Below, piece after piece: positions 8,272 through 16,975 of a stretch of 64,000 nucleotides of DNA. The notes under the pieces were generated by a model. The model did not search any database. It was not told where the DNA came from and was given only the letters and a program-made list of their open reading frames with translations. Source of the DNA: Nonomuraea cavernae. Its GTDB lineage: Bacteria; Actinomycetota; Actinomycetes; Streptosporangiales; Streptosporangiaceae. A program made the translations under genes and the position numbers. The stretch is taken from positions 43,911 through 107,910 of the forward strand of contig NZ_BMNH01000027.1 of the NCBI RefSeq assembly GCF_014646355.1. Direction: 5' to 3'. Positions within the stretch are counted from its first letter, which is position 1, and each line of letters opens with the position of its first letter.

Positions 8272-9701
8272 CGGGCCGCGCTGATGTCGACGCCCAGGTG
8301 GTCGAACACGAAGTCCCGCCACGGCCTGCGGTACGGGGAAGCGTAGATCCGGGCCCGCATCGCGGCCGGGGGCGTGGCGTTGACGTTCTCGAAGAGGGCG
8401 ACGCGCATGGCGTTGGCGCCGCAGGTCAGGTCCCAGACGAAGTTGAACACCCGGTTCTTGGCCTCCGCGCTGACGCCCGTGCCGGGGAGGAACTCCGCGA
8501 GCATCTCCCCGACCGAGCCGTCGGCGAACTGCCGCTCCGAGAAGCGGCTGATCAGGCCCTGGCCGGAGATCTCCCGCAGCAGCTGCAGCATCCGCGGGTA
8601 GCTCTCGACGGAGTGCAGGCGCCCGGCGGTGACGTACCGCTCGGCCGGGACGAGGACGCCGTTGGCGTAGGCGGCGGTGTCCTCGGCGGCGAGCACGTGG
8701 GCGCGCAGCCCGGTGGCGTAGGCGCTGATCTCCGAGACGGCGTCGCGCACCTGCGGGATGTTCTCCGTGCCCAGCACCTCGACGATCGCCTGGGCGGCGC
8801 CCGCGAGGATCTCGGACTTGTAGGACAGCCGGGCCAGGATGTGCCAGAGCGCGAGGGCGCCCAGCTCGTGGTACAGGCCCAGCATCTGCTCGTTGCGGAA
8901 GGAGAACACGTGCTCGCGGGGCACGAAGACCCGGTCGAAGACGAGCAGCGAGTCGGGCTCCTCGCCGCGCACGTCCAGGGGGTGCTCGTCGGTGGTGCCC
9001 GGCATGATCACCGGCTCCCGGGCCACCATCGTGAGGCCCGGCGCGTTGAGCGGCACGTAGCAGAACAGGTTGGCGTCGGGGTCGGCGCCCGGCGTCAGCA
9101 GGGTGACGACGGTGCCGACGTGGGAGTGGACCGCCCCGGAGGCGCACGGCTTGGCACCGTACAGGACCAGCCCGTCCTTGCGCTCCTCGACGCAGCGGAG
9201 CCGGCCGGGCTTCTGCGCGGTCGGCACCGACCGGTCCGACTGGACGTCGGCGACGATGTCGGCGCTCATCGCGTTGTTCGCCCGGCCCCAGTCGATGAAC
9301 GTGTCGATGTTCCGCGCCCACTCCTCGCTGCTGGGGGCGATGCGGTCGGCGACCGAGAGCAGGCCCAGCGCGTTGAACGAGCCGTAGTCCGGCGGCCGCC
9401 CGAACACCCCGAAGGTGTGGTAGGTGGACAGCCGGGCGAGCTCGCGCCGGGCGACCAGGTCGTCCTTGGTCCGGGGCACCTGCCAGGCGCGGCTGGCGGG
9501 CTTCCCCGTCTCCTCGTCCTGGTAGGTGGCGATCTCGGCCGTCTCGGGCCGGTGCTGCATGTCGTAGAGGGCGGCGACGGTGTCCACGGCGTCCCGGAAC
9601 TGCGGGTGCGTGGTGACGTCGGACACCCGTGAGCCGTCGGAGGCCAGCACGACGCGGCCGTCGCGCAGGCTCGCCCGGTACTCGTCACCGGTCTTGAGCA
9701 T
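8268..9701 (-). CDS. HpaB-family flavin-dependent monooxygenase, large component
   Basis: A 477-residue protein of the 4-hydroxyphenylacetate 3-monooxygenase (HpaB/PvcC/HadA) family, which has an acyl-CoA dehydrogenase-like fold and uses reduced FAD and O2. It begins TGDEYRASLRDGR, the family's usual N terminus, and has HSHVGTVVTLLTPGADPD and FDRVFVPREHVF later. Members hydroxylate phenols or oxidise nitrogen and other aromatic substrates. Its partner reductase is the preceding gene. The ATG at 9701 has GAAGG nine bases upstream; a TTG at 9710 would overlap the reductase stop and is the alternative. Confidence 0.87.
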   Translation of the reverse strand: MLKTGDEYRASLRDGRVVLASDGSRVSDVTTHPQFRDAVDTVAALYDMQHRPETAEIATYQDEETGKPASRAWQVPRTKDDLVARRELARLSTYHTFGVFGRPPDYGSFNALGLLSVADRIAPSSEEWARNIDTFIDWGRANNAMSADIVADVQSDRSVPTAQKPGRLRCVEERKDGLVLYGAKPCASGAVHSHVGTVVTLLTPGADPDANLFCYVPLNAPGLTMVAREPVIMPGTTDEHPLDVRGEEPDSLLVFDRVFVPREHVFSFRNEQMLGLYHELGALALWHILARLSYKSEILAGAAQAIVEVLGTENIPQVRDAVSEISAYATGLRAHVLAAEDTAAYANGVLVPAERYVTAGRLHSVESYPRMLQLLREISGQGLISRFSERQFADGSVGEMLAEFLPGTGVSAEAKNRVFNFVWDLTCGANAMRVALFENVNATPPAAMRARIYASPYRRPWRDFVFDHLGVDISAAR

Positions 9702-9706
9702 GGTCC

Positions 9707-10294
9707 TCAACCTTCGATGGGGTCGTCGGGGAGACGGTAGAAGTCACGGTCGTAGTAGAGGAGCGGCGCGAGGGCGGGGTCGCCCTCGCGGACCCGCTCC
9801 ACCCGGGCGAAGAGCACGTCGTGGTCGCCGACGGTCACGACCTGCGAGACGGCGCAGTCGAAGTGGGCGAGCGCGCCGTGCACCGACGGCGCCGGCGGGA
9901 CGGCGGCGCCGTCGTGCGGATCCCAGCGCCGGTTCGACGCCGGATGGGGGATGCCGGTCTCCCCCAGTCCCTCGGCCTCCGGGGAGAAGGACTCCAGGAA
10001 CTTGGGGGCGCCGGGCGCGGCGGCCGCGCGGGCGATGTGGACCTGGTCGGCTGACAGCACCGAGACGCCCACGCGGCCGTGCAGGCGCGCGGCCCGCATG
10101 ACCGCCGTGTGCGAGAACAGGCAGATCGACACGATCGGCGGGTCGAGGGTCACCGACGAGAAGCTTGACGCGGTGACGCCCCACGGGCGGCCGGACACGA
10201 ACGAGCTCACGACCACGACGGTGGCGGGAACCCGGCGCAGCACGCTGCGGACGGAGTCACAGAGACCCGCTTCTGCAGTCTGACTGAAACTCAT
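9707..10294 (-). CDS. Flavin reductase, HpaC-like small component
   Basis: A 195-residue flavin reductase-like protein with the family's WGVTASSFSSVTLDPPIVSICL and later DHDVLFARV segments. It would supply free reduced flavin from NAD(P)H to the adjacent monooxygenase. It is the first gene of the six-gene leftward operon ending at 3363. No ribosome-binding site precedes the ATG; instead a -10-like TAGTAT sits six bases before it, so the message is probably leaderless. A CTGCAG-triplet operator overlaps this promoter. Confidence 0.87.
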   Translation of the reverse strand: MSFSQTAEAGLCDSVRSVLRRVPATVVVVSSFVSGRPWGVTASSFSSVTLDPPIVSICLFSHTAVMRAARLHGRVGVSVLSADQVHIARAAAAPGAPKFLESFSPEAEGLGETGIPHPASNRRWDPHDGAAVPPAPSVHGALAHFDCAVSQVVTVGDHDVLFARVERVREGDPALAPLLYYDRDFYRLPDDPIEG

Positions 10295-10309
10295 GCAGTG
10301 ATACTACAG
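10273..10309. promoter_or_regulatory. CTGCAG-triplet operator, site 1
   Basis: Three hexamers lie at 10273 (CTGCAG), 10293 (ATGCAG) and 10304 (CTACAG), spaced 20 and 11 bp, so on one face of the helix. They overlap the start codon and -10 region of the flavin-reductase operon and lie 80-120 bp upstream of the divergent ureohydrolase gene. The same pattern recurs at 18069-18095 and 23198-23223. The arrangement fits a repressor site shared by this island. Confidence 0.5.
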
Positions 10310-10329
10310 ATCGCGTATTCTGAGCGCAA
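10301..10329 (-). promoter_or_regulatory. Leaderless promoter of the HpaC/HpaB operon
   Basis: Reading leftward, TTGCGC (10329-10324), a 17-bp spacer and TAGTAT (10306-10301) form a good -35/-10 pair. The ATG at 10294 follows six bases after the -10, placing the likely transcription start on or next to the A of the start codon. No Shine-Dalgarno sequence is present, as expected for the leaderless mRNAs common in actinobacteria. Confidence 0.55.
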
Positions 10330-10389
10330 TGTCCCCAGCCAGTGCGGCCGGGAACGGAAGCAGCGCTCTCCCTGAACGGAAAGAACGGA

Positions 10390-11364
10390 ATGGAAACCAA
10401 CCGCCCCGTCGGGCCGGTGTCCGGCACCGAGGTCCCCCGCTACGCCGGGCCCGCCACCTTCGCCCGCCTGCCCCGCACCGACCAGGTCGGCAAGGCCGAC
10501 CTCGCCGTCATCGGCGCGCCGTTCGACAGCGGCGTCAGCTACCGTCCGGGGGCCCGGTTCGGCCCCTCCCACATCCGTCAGTCCTCCCGGCTGCTGCGGC
10601 CCTACAACCCGGCGTTGGACCGTTCCCCGTTCGGGGTCGTGCAGGTCGCCGACGCCGGTGACATGGTCATCAACCCGTTCGACATCACGGAGGCCGTCGG
10701 GCAGATCCAGGAGCAGGCCGGGGCGCTGACCGGTGCGGGCACGCGCCTGGTGACCCTCGGCGGGGACCACACGGTCGCGCTGCCGCTGCTGCGGGACCTG
10801 CACCGCCACCACGGCGAGCTGGCGGTGCTGCACTTCGACGCGCACCTGGACACCTGGGACACCTACTTCGGCGCGCCGGTCACCCACGGCACGCCGTTCC
10901 GGCGGGCGTCCGAGGAGGGTCTGCTGGACCCCGAGGGCTGCCTGCACGTCGGCATCCGAGGGTCCGTGTACGCCAAGGAGGATCTCACCGACGACGCCCG
11001 GCTCGGGTTCCAGCAGCTGACCAGCCGCCAGTTCGCCCACGAGCGGCTCGACACGCTGATCGAGGTCATGCTGCGACGGCTCGGCGACCGTCCCGTCTAC
11101 GTCTCGGTGGACATCGACGTGCTCGATCCGGCGCACGCGCCCGGGACCGGCACCCCGGAGGCCGGCGGCCTGACCAGCCGGGAGCTGCTGGAGCTGCTGC
11201 GCGCCCTCGACGGGCGCAACGTGGTGGGCGCGGACGTCGTCGAGGTGGCGCCGGCCTACGACCACGCGGAGCTGACCGGCGTCGCGGCCGCCCACGTCAC
11301 CTACGAGCTGCTGACCGTGATGGCCGGCGGCGGCCACGTCAGCGACACCACTCCGGCCCGCTGA
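10390..11364 (+). CDS. Ureohydrolase: agmatinase/guanidinobutyrase-like
   Basis: A 324-residue ureohydrolase. The manganese-binding motifs are complete: GGDHTVALP, HFDAHLDTWD and SVDIDVLDPAHAPGTGTPE. Members release urea from arginine, agmatine, 4-guanidinobutyrate or related guanidino compounds; the sequence has the agmatinase/guanidinobutyrase style rather than that of arginase. I chose the ATG at 10390 because GGAA precedes it. The gene is divergent from the monooxygenase operon and its 3' end overlaps the convergent amidohydrolase gene by 26 bp. It implies that the pathway substrate contains or yields a guanidino group. Confidence 0.88.
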   Translation: METNRPVGPVSGTEVPRYAGPATFARLPRTDQVGKADLAVIGAPFDSGVSYRPGARFGPSHIRQSSRLLRPYNPALDRSPFGVVQVADAGDMVINPFDITEAVGQIQEQAGALTGAGTRLVTLGGDHTVALPLLRDLHRHHGELAVLHFDAHLDTWDTYFGAPVTHGTPFRRASEEGLLDPEGCLHVGIRGSVYAKEDLTDDARLGFQQLTSRQFAHERLDTLIEVMLRRLGDRPVYVSVDIDVLDPAHAPGTGTPEAGGLTSRELLELLRALDGRNVVGADVVEVAPAYDHAELTGVAAAHVTYELLTVMAGGGHVSDTTPAR

Positions 11365-12967
11365 CCTCGACGTCGCGGCCGGCGTACACGGGTGCGCCGG
11401 CCACGAACGTGGCCGCGACCGGCGCGCCGAGCCGGGCTTCGAGCCCTTCCGGCCGCCGGGGGTCGGCGTCGAGCACCGCGAAGTCCGCCGGGGCGCCCGG
11501 TCGCAGCGCGCCGGCCGGGCCGGGCCCGGGGCGCACCGACGCCGACCCGCTCGTGTACAGACGCAGCGCCTGTACCGGAGTGAGCCGCTCCTGTTCACCG
11601 AGCATCTCCCCTTCCCGGGACCGTCGCGTCACGCAGCTCCACATGCCCTGCCAGGGGTCGGGGCCCGCGCACGGGTAGTCCGACGAACCGCCCACCGGGA
11701 CACCGGCCTCGATGAGGGTCCGGTGCCGGATGAGCCGCCCCATCCGGGCGCGCCCGTAGGTGTCCGCGAGCCGCTCTCCGTGCTCATGGATGTACGAGCC
11801 GAACGGCACGACGCCCCAGCCCTGGCGCCGGATCGCGGGCACCTGGTCGTCGCGGACGACGCTGCCGTGCTCGATCCGCCCGCTCAGCCCCGTCCGCTCC
11901 GACGCGCGCAACAGCACGTCGATCGCCGCGTCGCCGTTGGCGTGCACGGCCAGGAGGAGGCCGAGGGAGGCGGCCAGCCGCAACTCCCGCGCGACGTCGT
12001 CGGCGGTGCGCAGCTGTTGCGGGTCTCCGTCCGGCACGGGCTCGCTCAGCAGGCACGTCCCGCCGTTGAGCGCGCCGTCCACGAACGACTTCAGCCCGAT
12101 CAGGCGCAGCCGGGGGCCGCCGCGCTCGCCGAGCCGGCGCGCCAGGTCGGGATCACCGACCGGCGCCAGCGCCGAGTAGCGCGGCGAGGCGCCCTCGGCC
12201 TGGATCCGTTCGAGCAGGTCCCATCCGGTCTCGCCGCACAGCGCCTCGGTCAGCGCCGTGACGCCGCGGCTCAGGTAGTCGCGCTGGATCCGCCGCAGCG
12301 CCGCGAGGCGGTCCTCGAAGCCGGCCAGGGCGACCCGGCCGGGGTGGCGGGCGAGGGCCGGCTCCATGATGTCGAACATCGCCTGCTCGAAGACGCGGCC
12401 GGTGGCGAGACCGTCGGACCCGGTCTCCACCCAGCCGTTCGCCGGCACCGCCGCCGCGATCACCGCGCCGGTGTCGTCGGCGAAGCCCATGCGGGCCAGG
12501 CCGGCCGTGTTGGCGTACCCCCAGTGGCCGTTCGCGTGCACCACCACCAGCGGGTCGGCCGGGCAGACGCGGTCGAGCAGGCGCCGGTCCACGGCGGCGC
12601 CGCCGCACCGCTCCTCCAGCCAGCCCACGAGTTTCACCCAGCCGTTGCTGCGGCCCGCCCGCCCCACCGCGGCGGCCACCCGCCGCGGATCGCGCTGGTC
12701 CGGCGGCGACAGGCTGACGTGGCACAGCTCGTCGGCGGCGATCGTCGGATGGCAGTGCGCGTCCTCCAGGCCGGGGATGACCCAGCGGCGGCCCAGGTCG
12801 ACCACGTCGGCGTCCGGCCACGCGCCGGACAGCTCGCCGAACGGGCCGACCGCCGCGACCCTGCCGCCCGCCACGGCGAGCGCGTCCGCGGGCCGGCCCG
12901 CCCAGCCGGCCTCCGGCAGGACGGCGCGGGCCCGGAACAGGCTTACCCGCCCGTCGGGATCAGCCAT
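11339..12967 (-). CDS. YtcJ-type metal-dependent amidohydrolase (copy 2)
   Basis: A 542-residue amidohydrolase of the same branch as the genes at 4599 and 19830. The HxH metal site is in LEDAHCHPT, the later His and Asp are in LAVHANGDAAID, RIEHGSVV and GGSSDYPC. Its start lies 25 bp inside the end of the ABC ATPase gene, making it the last gene of the importer operon. Direct co-transcription with the importer suggests it acts on the imported compound or an early product. The substrate is unknown. Confidence 0.87.
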   Translation of the reverse strand: MADPDGRVSLFRARAVLPEAGWAGRPADALAVAGGRVAAVGPFGELSGAWPDADVVDLGRRWVIPGLEDAHCHPTIAADELCHVSLSPPDQRDPRRVAAAVGRAGRSNGWVKLVGWLEERCGGAAVDRRLLDRVCPADPLVVVHANGHWGYANTAGLARMGFADDTGAVIAAAVPANGWVETGSDGLATGRVFEQAMFDIMEPALARHPGRVALAGFEDRLAALRRIQRDYLSRGVTALTEALCGETGWDLLERIQAEGASPRYSALAPVGDPDLARRLGERGGPRLRLIGLKSFVDGALNGGTCLLSEPVPDGDPQQLRTADDVARELRLAASLGLLLAVHANGDAAIDVLLRASERTGLSGRIEHGSVVRDDQVPAIRRQGWGVVPFGSYIHEHGERLADTYGRARMGRLIRHRTLIEAGVPVGGSSDYPCAGPDPWQGMWSCVTRRSREGEMLGEQERLTPVQALRLYTSGSASVRPGPGPAGALRPGAPADFAVLDADPRRPEGLEARLGAPVAATFVAGAPVYAGRDVEVSGPEWCR

Positions 12968-14046
12968 GCGTTGCTCGCAGAGAACCGCAGGCCGACCGTG
13001 CCCCCCACGCCGGGGATCCCGGTCGTCTCACCGCCCGTCCGCACGGTCACCTCACGGCCGGTCTCCGTCGTGACGATCACCCGCTGCTCCGAGCCGAGGT
13101 AGACGACGTCGCGGACGGTGCCCCGGCAGGCCGCGCCCTCGTCGTCGGCGGGAAGGACCTTGACGTCCTCCGGCCGGAACATCACGCAGTGCTCGTCCCC
13201 GGACGGGGCCTCCCGGCCGCCCGGCCAGTCCGGCAGCGGGATCTGGCACTCCGGGGTCGCGAGGGCGGTGGCGCCGTCCCGCTCGACGAGCTTGCCCTCG
13301 ATCAGGTTGCTGTCGCCGAGGAACTCCGCGACGAACCGCGTCGCGGGCCGGCGGTAGAGCTCGTCGGGCGTACCGACCTGCTCGATCCGGCCCTGGTCGA
13401 AGACGACCACGCGGTCCGAGAGCGCCATCGCCTCCTCCTGGTCATGGGTGACGAACAGGAACGTGATCCCGACCTCGCGGTGGACGCGCTTGATCTCCAG
13501 CTGCAGCCGCTGGCGCAGCTTCTTGTCGAGGGCGCTCAGGGGCTCGTCCATCAGCAGGATCGGCGGGTCGAAGACGAGCGCCCGGGTCAGGGCGACGCGC
13601 TGCTGCTGGCCGCCGGACAGCTCCCGCGGACGGCGCTTCTCGAAACCGGTGAGGTTCACCATCTCCAGGGCGGCGCGCACCCGCTCGCGGATCTGGTCCT
13701 TGGGGTACTTCCGTTCGACCAGCGGGAACGCGACGTTGTCCCAGACGGACATGTGCGGGAACAGCGCGTAGTTCTGGAAGACCATCCCGAGGTTGCGCTG
13801 ATGCGGGGGCAGGTCGGCGATGTTCCGGCCGTGCAGCACGATCTCGCCCGCCGTCGGCGAGATGAAGCCGGCGATCATGTTCAGGGTCGTGGTCTTGCCC
13901 GAACCGCTGGGGCCGAGGAAGGTCACGAACTCGCCGCGGCGGATCTGGAGATCGACGCCGCTGACGGCCGCCGTGTCGGTGCCCGGGTACTGCTTGGAGA
14001 CGCCGCGCAGCTCCAGGGCGAGGTCGGTGTCCACTGCAACGGTCAT
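12943..14046 (-). CDS. PotA-type ABC transporter ATP-binding protein
   Basis: A 367-residue ATPase with Walker A GPSGSGKTT (about residues 45-53), signature LSGGQQQR, Walker B ILLMDEPLSALD and a C-terminal TOBE-like domain. This architecture is that of polyamine, Fe(III) or maltose-type importers (PotA/FbpC/MalK). It overlaps the PotC-like permease gene by four bases. With the two permeases and the binding protein it makes a complete importer for a small, probably positively charged or amide compound. Confidence 0.92.
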   Translation of the reverse strand: MTVAVDTDLALELRGVSKQYPGTDTAAVSGVDLQIRRGEFVTFLGPSGSGKTTTLNMIAGFISPTAGEIVLHGRNIADLPPHQRNLGMVFQNYALFPHMSVWDNVAFPLVERKYPKDQIRERVRAALEMVNLTGFEKRRPRELSGGQQQRVALTRALVFDPPILLMDEPLSALDKKLRQRLQLEIKRVHREVGITFLFVTHDQEEAMALSDRVVVFDQGRIEQVGTPDELYRRPATRFVAEFLGDSNLIEGKLVERDGATALATPECQIPLPDWPGGREAPSGDEHCVMFRPEDVKVLPADDEGAACRGTVRDVVYLGSEQRVIVTTETGREVTVRTGGETTGIPGVGGTVGLRFSASNAWLIPTGG

Positions 14047-14855
14047 CGCTTTGACCTTCCGTTGGCGCTGTCGGAGAAGAGGAACTTCGTCGAGACGAGA
14101 ATGAGCACGGTGCTGACCAGGAGGATCAGGGTCGAGGCCGCGGCGATGGTGGGGTTGATGTCCCGCGTCACGCTGGAGTACATCTCGACCGGGAGCGTCC
14201 GCAGGCCGGGGCTGACGATGAAGAGCGAGACGACCACCTCGTCGAACGAGGTGACGAACGCGAACAACCCGCCGGCCAGCATGCCCGGGGCGATCAGCGG
14301 CAGCGTCACGCGCAGGAACACCCGGTGCGGGCGGGCGCCCAGCACCCGGGCGGCGCGCTCCAACTGGCCGTCCACCACTCGCAGCGCGCTGCCCACCGTG
14401 ATCATCACGTAGGGGACCGCGAGGACGCAGTGCGCGGCGACGAAGCCGGGCACCGTGCCGATCAGCCCCCAGCGCAGGAACATCGCGTAGACCCCGATGC
14501 CCAGCACCACGATCGGGACGACCAGCGGGGCGATCCCCACCATCTCCAGCACCCCGCGGCCCCGGAACCGCCCGCGGACCACGGCGAACGCGCCGAGCGT
14601 CCCGATCACCACGGAGATGACCATCACCAGGACGCCGATCAGGAGCGAGGACTTGAGCGCGTCGATCCAGACCGGGTTCTCGAAGAACTCCTGGTACCAG
14701 CGGAGCGAGTAGCCGGACGGGGGGAAGGTCAGCGTGCGCTCGGAGGCGAAGCTCATCGGGATGACGACGAGCGGCGGCGCCGTCATCCAGATGGCCACGA
14801 TGGCGGCCATGAGGTAGAGCCAGCGCGGCCGGCTCCTGGTCTCCGTGCTGGTCAT
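14043..14855 (-). CDS. PotC-type ABC transporter permease
   Basis: A 270-residue inner-membrane permease with about six transmembrane segments and the cytoplasmic EAA-like loop (GARPHRVFLRVTLPLIAPG) that contacts the ATPase. It belongs to the spermidine/putrescine PotC group. The ATG at 14855 overlaps the stop of the PotB-like gene by four bases and gives the usual family length. It pairs with the product of the preceding gene to form the membrane channel. Confidence 0.9.
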   Translation of the reverse strand: MTSTETRSRPRWLYLMAAIVAIWMTAPPLVVIPMSFASERTLTFPPSGYSLRWYQEFFENPVWIDALKSSLLIGVLVMVISVVIGTLGAFAVVRGRFRGRGVLEMVGIAPLVVPIVVLGIGVYAMFLRWGLIGTVPGFVAAHCVLAVPYVMITVGSALRVVDGQLERAARVLGARPHRVFLRVTLPLIAPGMLAGGLFAFVTSFDEVVVSLFIVSPGLRTLPVEMYSSVTRDINPTIAAASTLILLVSTVLILVSTKFLFSDSANGRSKR

Positions 14856-15715
14856 TTCTTGTCCACCGTTCCGCCGAAGGCCTGCTGGACGTTGACGACC
14901 CGGCTCATGAGGCCGACGAAGACGAGGGTCAGCACGGCGAGCACCACGGCCATGGCGCCGCCGCTGGCCCAGTCGAGCCGCTCGGTGACCTGCCGGACGA
15001 TCAACTGGGACATCATCGAGTTCTGCGGTGAGCCGAGGATCACCGGCGTGATGTAGAAGCCGAGCGCGAGGATGAAGACGAGGACGCTGCCGGCGAACAG
15101 CCCCGGCAGGCTCTGCGGGAAGTACACCCGCCAGAAGGCCCGGACCGGTGTCGCCCCCATCGACTGGGCGGCCAGCAGGTCGGAACGCTCGATCTTCTGG
15201 AGGTTGTTGTAGAGCGGCAGCACCATGAAGGGCAGCAGGATCTGCGCCATGCCGATGACCACGCCCGTGGTGTTGCGGATCAGGTGCACCTGTTCGAGCC
15301 CGATCGCGGCCAGGACCGCCTTGATCGGTCCGGTGTCCTGCAGGAGCACCAGCCACGCGTACGTACGGACCATGAGGCTGGTCCAGAACGGCAGCAACAC
15401 CAGCACGAGCAGTGCCCGGCGCAGCCGCGGACCGGCCAGGGTCATCAGGTAGGCGTACGGGTAGGCGAACAGCAGGCAGGTCACGGTGCAGACGACCGCG
15501 ACGAAGAACGTGCGGAACAGGATCGTGCGATAGGCGGGCGTGCCGAGGAAGTCCCCGTAGCTCTGCAGGGTCAGCGCGCCGTCCGGGTCGAGAAACGAGC
15601 GCCGCACCAGTTCCAGGACCGGGATGGCGAAGAATGCGACGAGCAGGACGAGCAGGGGGATCGCCAGGTGGATCCCCCGTAGTCGCCGGGTCGTCTGCTG
15701 GGCGAGCTTCAGCAT
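14852..15715 (-). CDS. PotB-type ABC transporter permease
   Basis: A 287-residue permease with about six transmembrane helices, starting with a long hydrophobic segment (IHLAIPLLVLLVAFFAIPVL). The EAA-like loop is GATPVRAFWRVYFPQSLPG. It is of the PotB kind and heterodimerises with the next gene product. A 118-bp gap separates it from the binding-protein gene, where transcript processing could raise binding-protein levels; nothing else is visible in the gap. Confidence 0.9.
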   Translation of the reverse strand: MLKLAQQTTRRLRGIHLAIPLLVLLVAFFAIPVLELVRRSFLDPDGALTLQSYGDFLGTPAYRTILFRTFFVAVVCTVTCLLFAYPYAYLMTLAGPRLRRALLVLVLLPFWTSLMVRTYAWLVLLQDTGPIKAVLAAIGLEQVHLIRNTTGVVIGMAQILLPFMVLPLYNNLQKIERSDLLAAQSMGATPVRAFWRVYFPQSLPGLFAGSVLVFILALGFYITPVILGSPQNSMMSQLIVRQVTERLDWASGGAMAVVLAVLTLVFVGLMSRVVNVQQAFGGTVDKK

Positions 15716-15833
15716 GCCGTGGTTCCCGCTCCTGTCGTGCTTCGGTCGGCCATGAGACGTCGGATGGGCCGATGACGCGGGTGCCGCCTCTGGACGGCGC
15801 CCGCGTTCATCGCGAAGGTGGTGGACGCTCTGG

Positions 15834-16889
15834 TCAGCCGGACGCCCACTTCGTCCAGTCGGCGCTCACCTTGTCGAAGTTGTCCGCCCACCACTGCTGG
15901 TCCATGTAGCGGCCCTGCTCACCCTGGCCGTTCTCGGTGGGGGAGAACTTCCGCGCGGTCTCGTCGAGCTCCGGCTTGGCGTCGGTGTTGACGACTCCGT
16001 AGGTGTACTTCTCGACGAACGCCTTCTGGCCGGCCGCCGACGTCATCTCGTTGATCAGGCTCACACCCTGGTCGATGTTCTTGGAGCCCTTCACGATCGC
16101 GAGGGAGTCGACGAGCATCAGGTTGTCCTTCCACACCGGCTCGTACGTGGCGCCCGCGCGGACGGCGTCGAGGGCGCGCCCGCTCCAGGCGATCGACATC
16201 ACGACCTCCTGGCTCTGCAACTGCTGCACCTGCTGCGCGCCGGTGTCGTAGAAGGCGACGTCGCCGCGGATCGCGTCGAGCTTCTTCAGCGCCCGGGCCG
16301 TGTCGAGGGGGTAGAGGTCGTCGAGGGCGACGCCGTCGGCGAGCAGCGCGGCTTCCAGCGCGCCGCCCGGGGCGTAGTTCCACACGCCGCGCTTGCCCGG
16401 GTACTTCGCCGTGTCGAAGAAGTCCGCCCACGAGGTCGGCGGGTTGCCGCCGAACTTCGACGAGTCGTACACCAGGACGTAGGACAGGATGTCGAACGGG
16501 ATGCCGCAGTCGGTGACCGCTTCGGCGGGCAGCTTGGACGTGTCGACCTTGTCCTTGATCTTCTCCAGCATGGTGCCGCACTGCGAGATCGCCCAGAAGG
16601 GCTCCAGCGTGATCACGTCCCACTGGGTGTTGCCGGAGTCCACCTGCGCCTTCAGTTTGGCGTAGTCCGTCGGGCCGTCCGAGAGGGTGCGGACGCCGTT
16701 CTTCTCACCCCACGGTTTGACGATGAGGCTCTCCTGCGTCTCCTGGTAGCCGCCGCCCCAGGACACGAAGGTGAGCTGCTTGTCGCCGCCACCGGCACTT
16801 GAACCGTCTCCGCCGCCGCACGCTGCCAGGAGCAGCGCGAGCACCGACGTGGCGGCTGCCACCGTGACGGGCCTTCTCGACCAACCCAT
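15834..16889 (-). CDS. PotD-type extracellular solute-binding lipoprotein
   Basis: A 351-residue binding protein. The N terminus is a lipoprotein signal with lipobox LAAC (Cys near residue 24), followed by a Gly/Ser-rich linker. The body resembles spermidine/putrescine-binding PotD proteins (LTFVSWGGGYQETQE, WDVITLEPFWAI). It captures substrate at the outer face of the membrane and delivers it to the permeases encoded downstream. Polyamine binding is only suggested by family; related proteins bind opines, thiamine or iron. Confidence 0.88.
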   Translation of the reverse strand: MGWSRRPVTVAAATSVLALLLAACGGGDGSSAGGGDKQLTFVSWGGGYQETQESLIVKPWGEKNGVRTLSDGPTDYAKLKAQVDSGNTQWDVITLEPFWAISQCGTMLEKIKDKVDTSKLPAEAVTDCGIPFDILSYVLVYDSSKFGGNPPTSWADFFDTAKYPGKRGVWNYAPGGALEAALLADGVALDDLYPLDTARALKKLDAIRGDVAFYDTGAQQVQQLQSQEVVMSIAWSGRALDAVRAGATYEPVWKDNLMLVDSLAIVKGSKNIDQGVSLINEMTSAAGQKAFVEKYTYGVVNTDAKPELDETARKFSPTENGQGEQGRYMDQQWWADNFDKVSADWTKWASG

Positions 16890-16975
16890 GATTCTTCCTA
16901 CTGTTCGTTTGGCGATGGAACGATCCAGGGACGAGTGGTCACACGTTCCTGGGACGTGGGGGGGTGGAACGCCGC

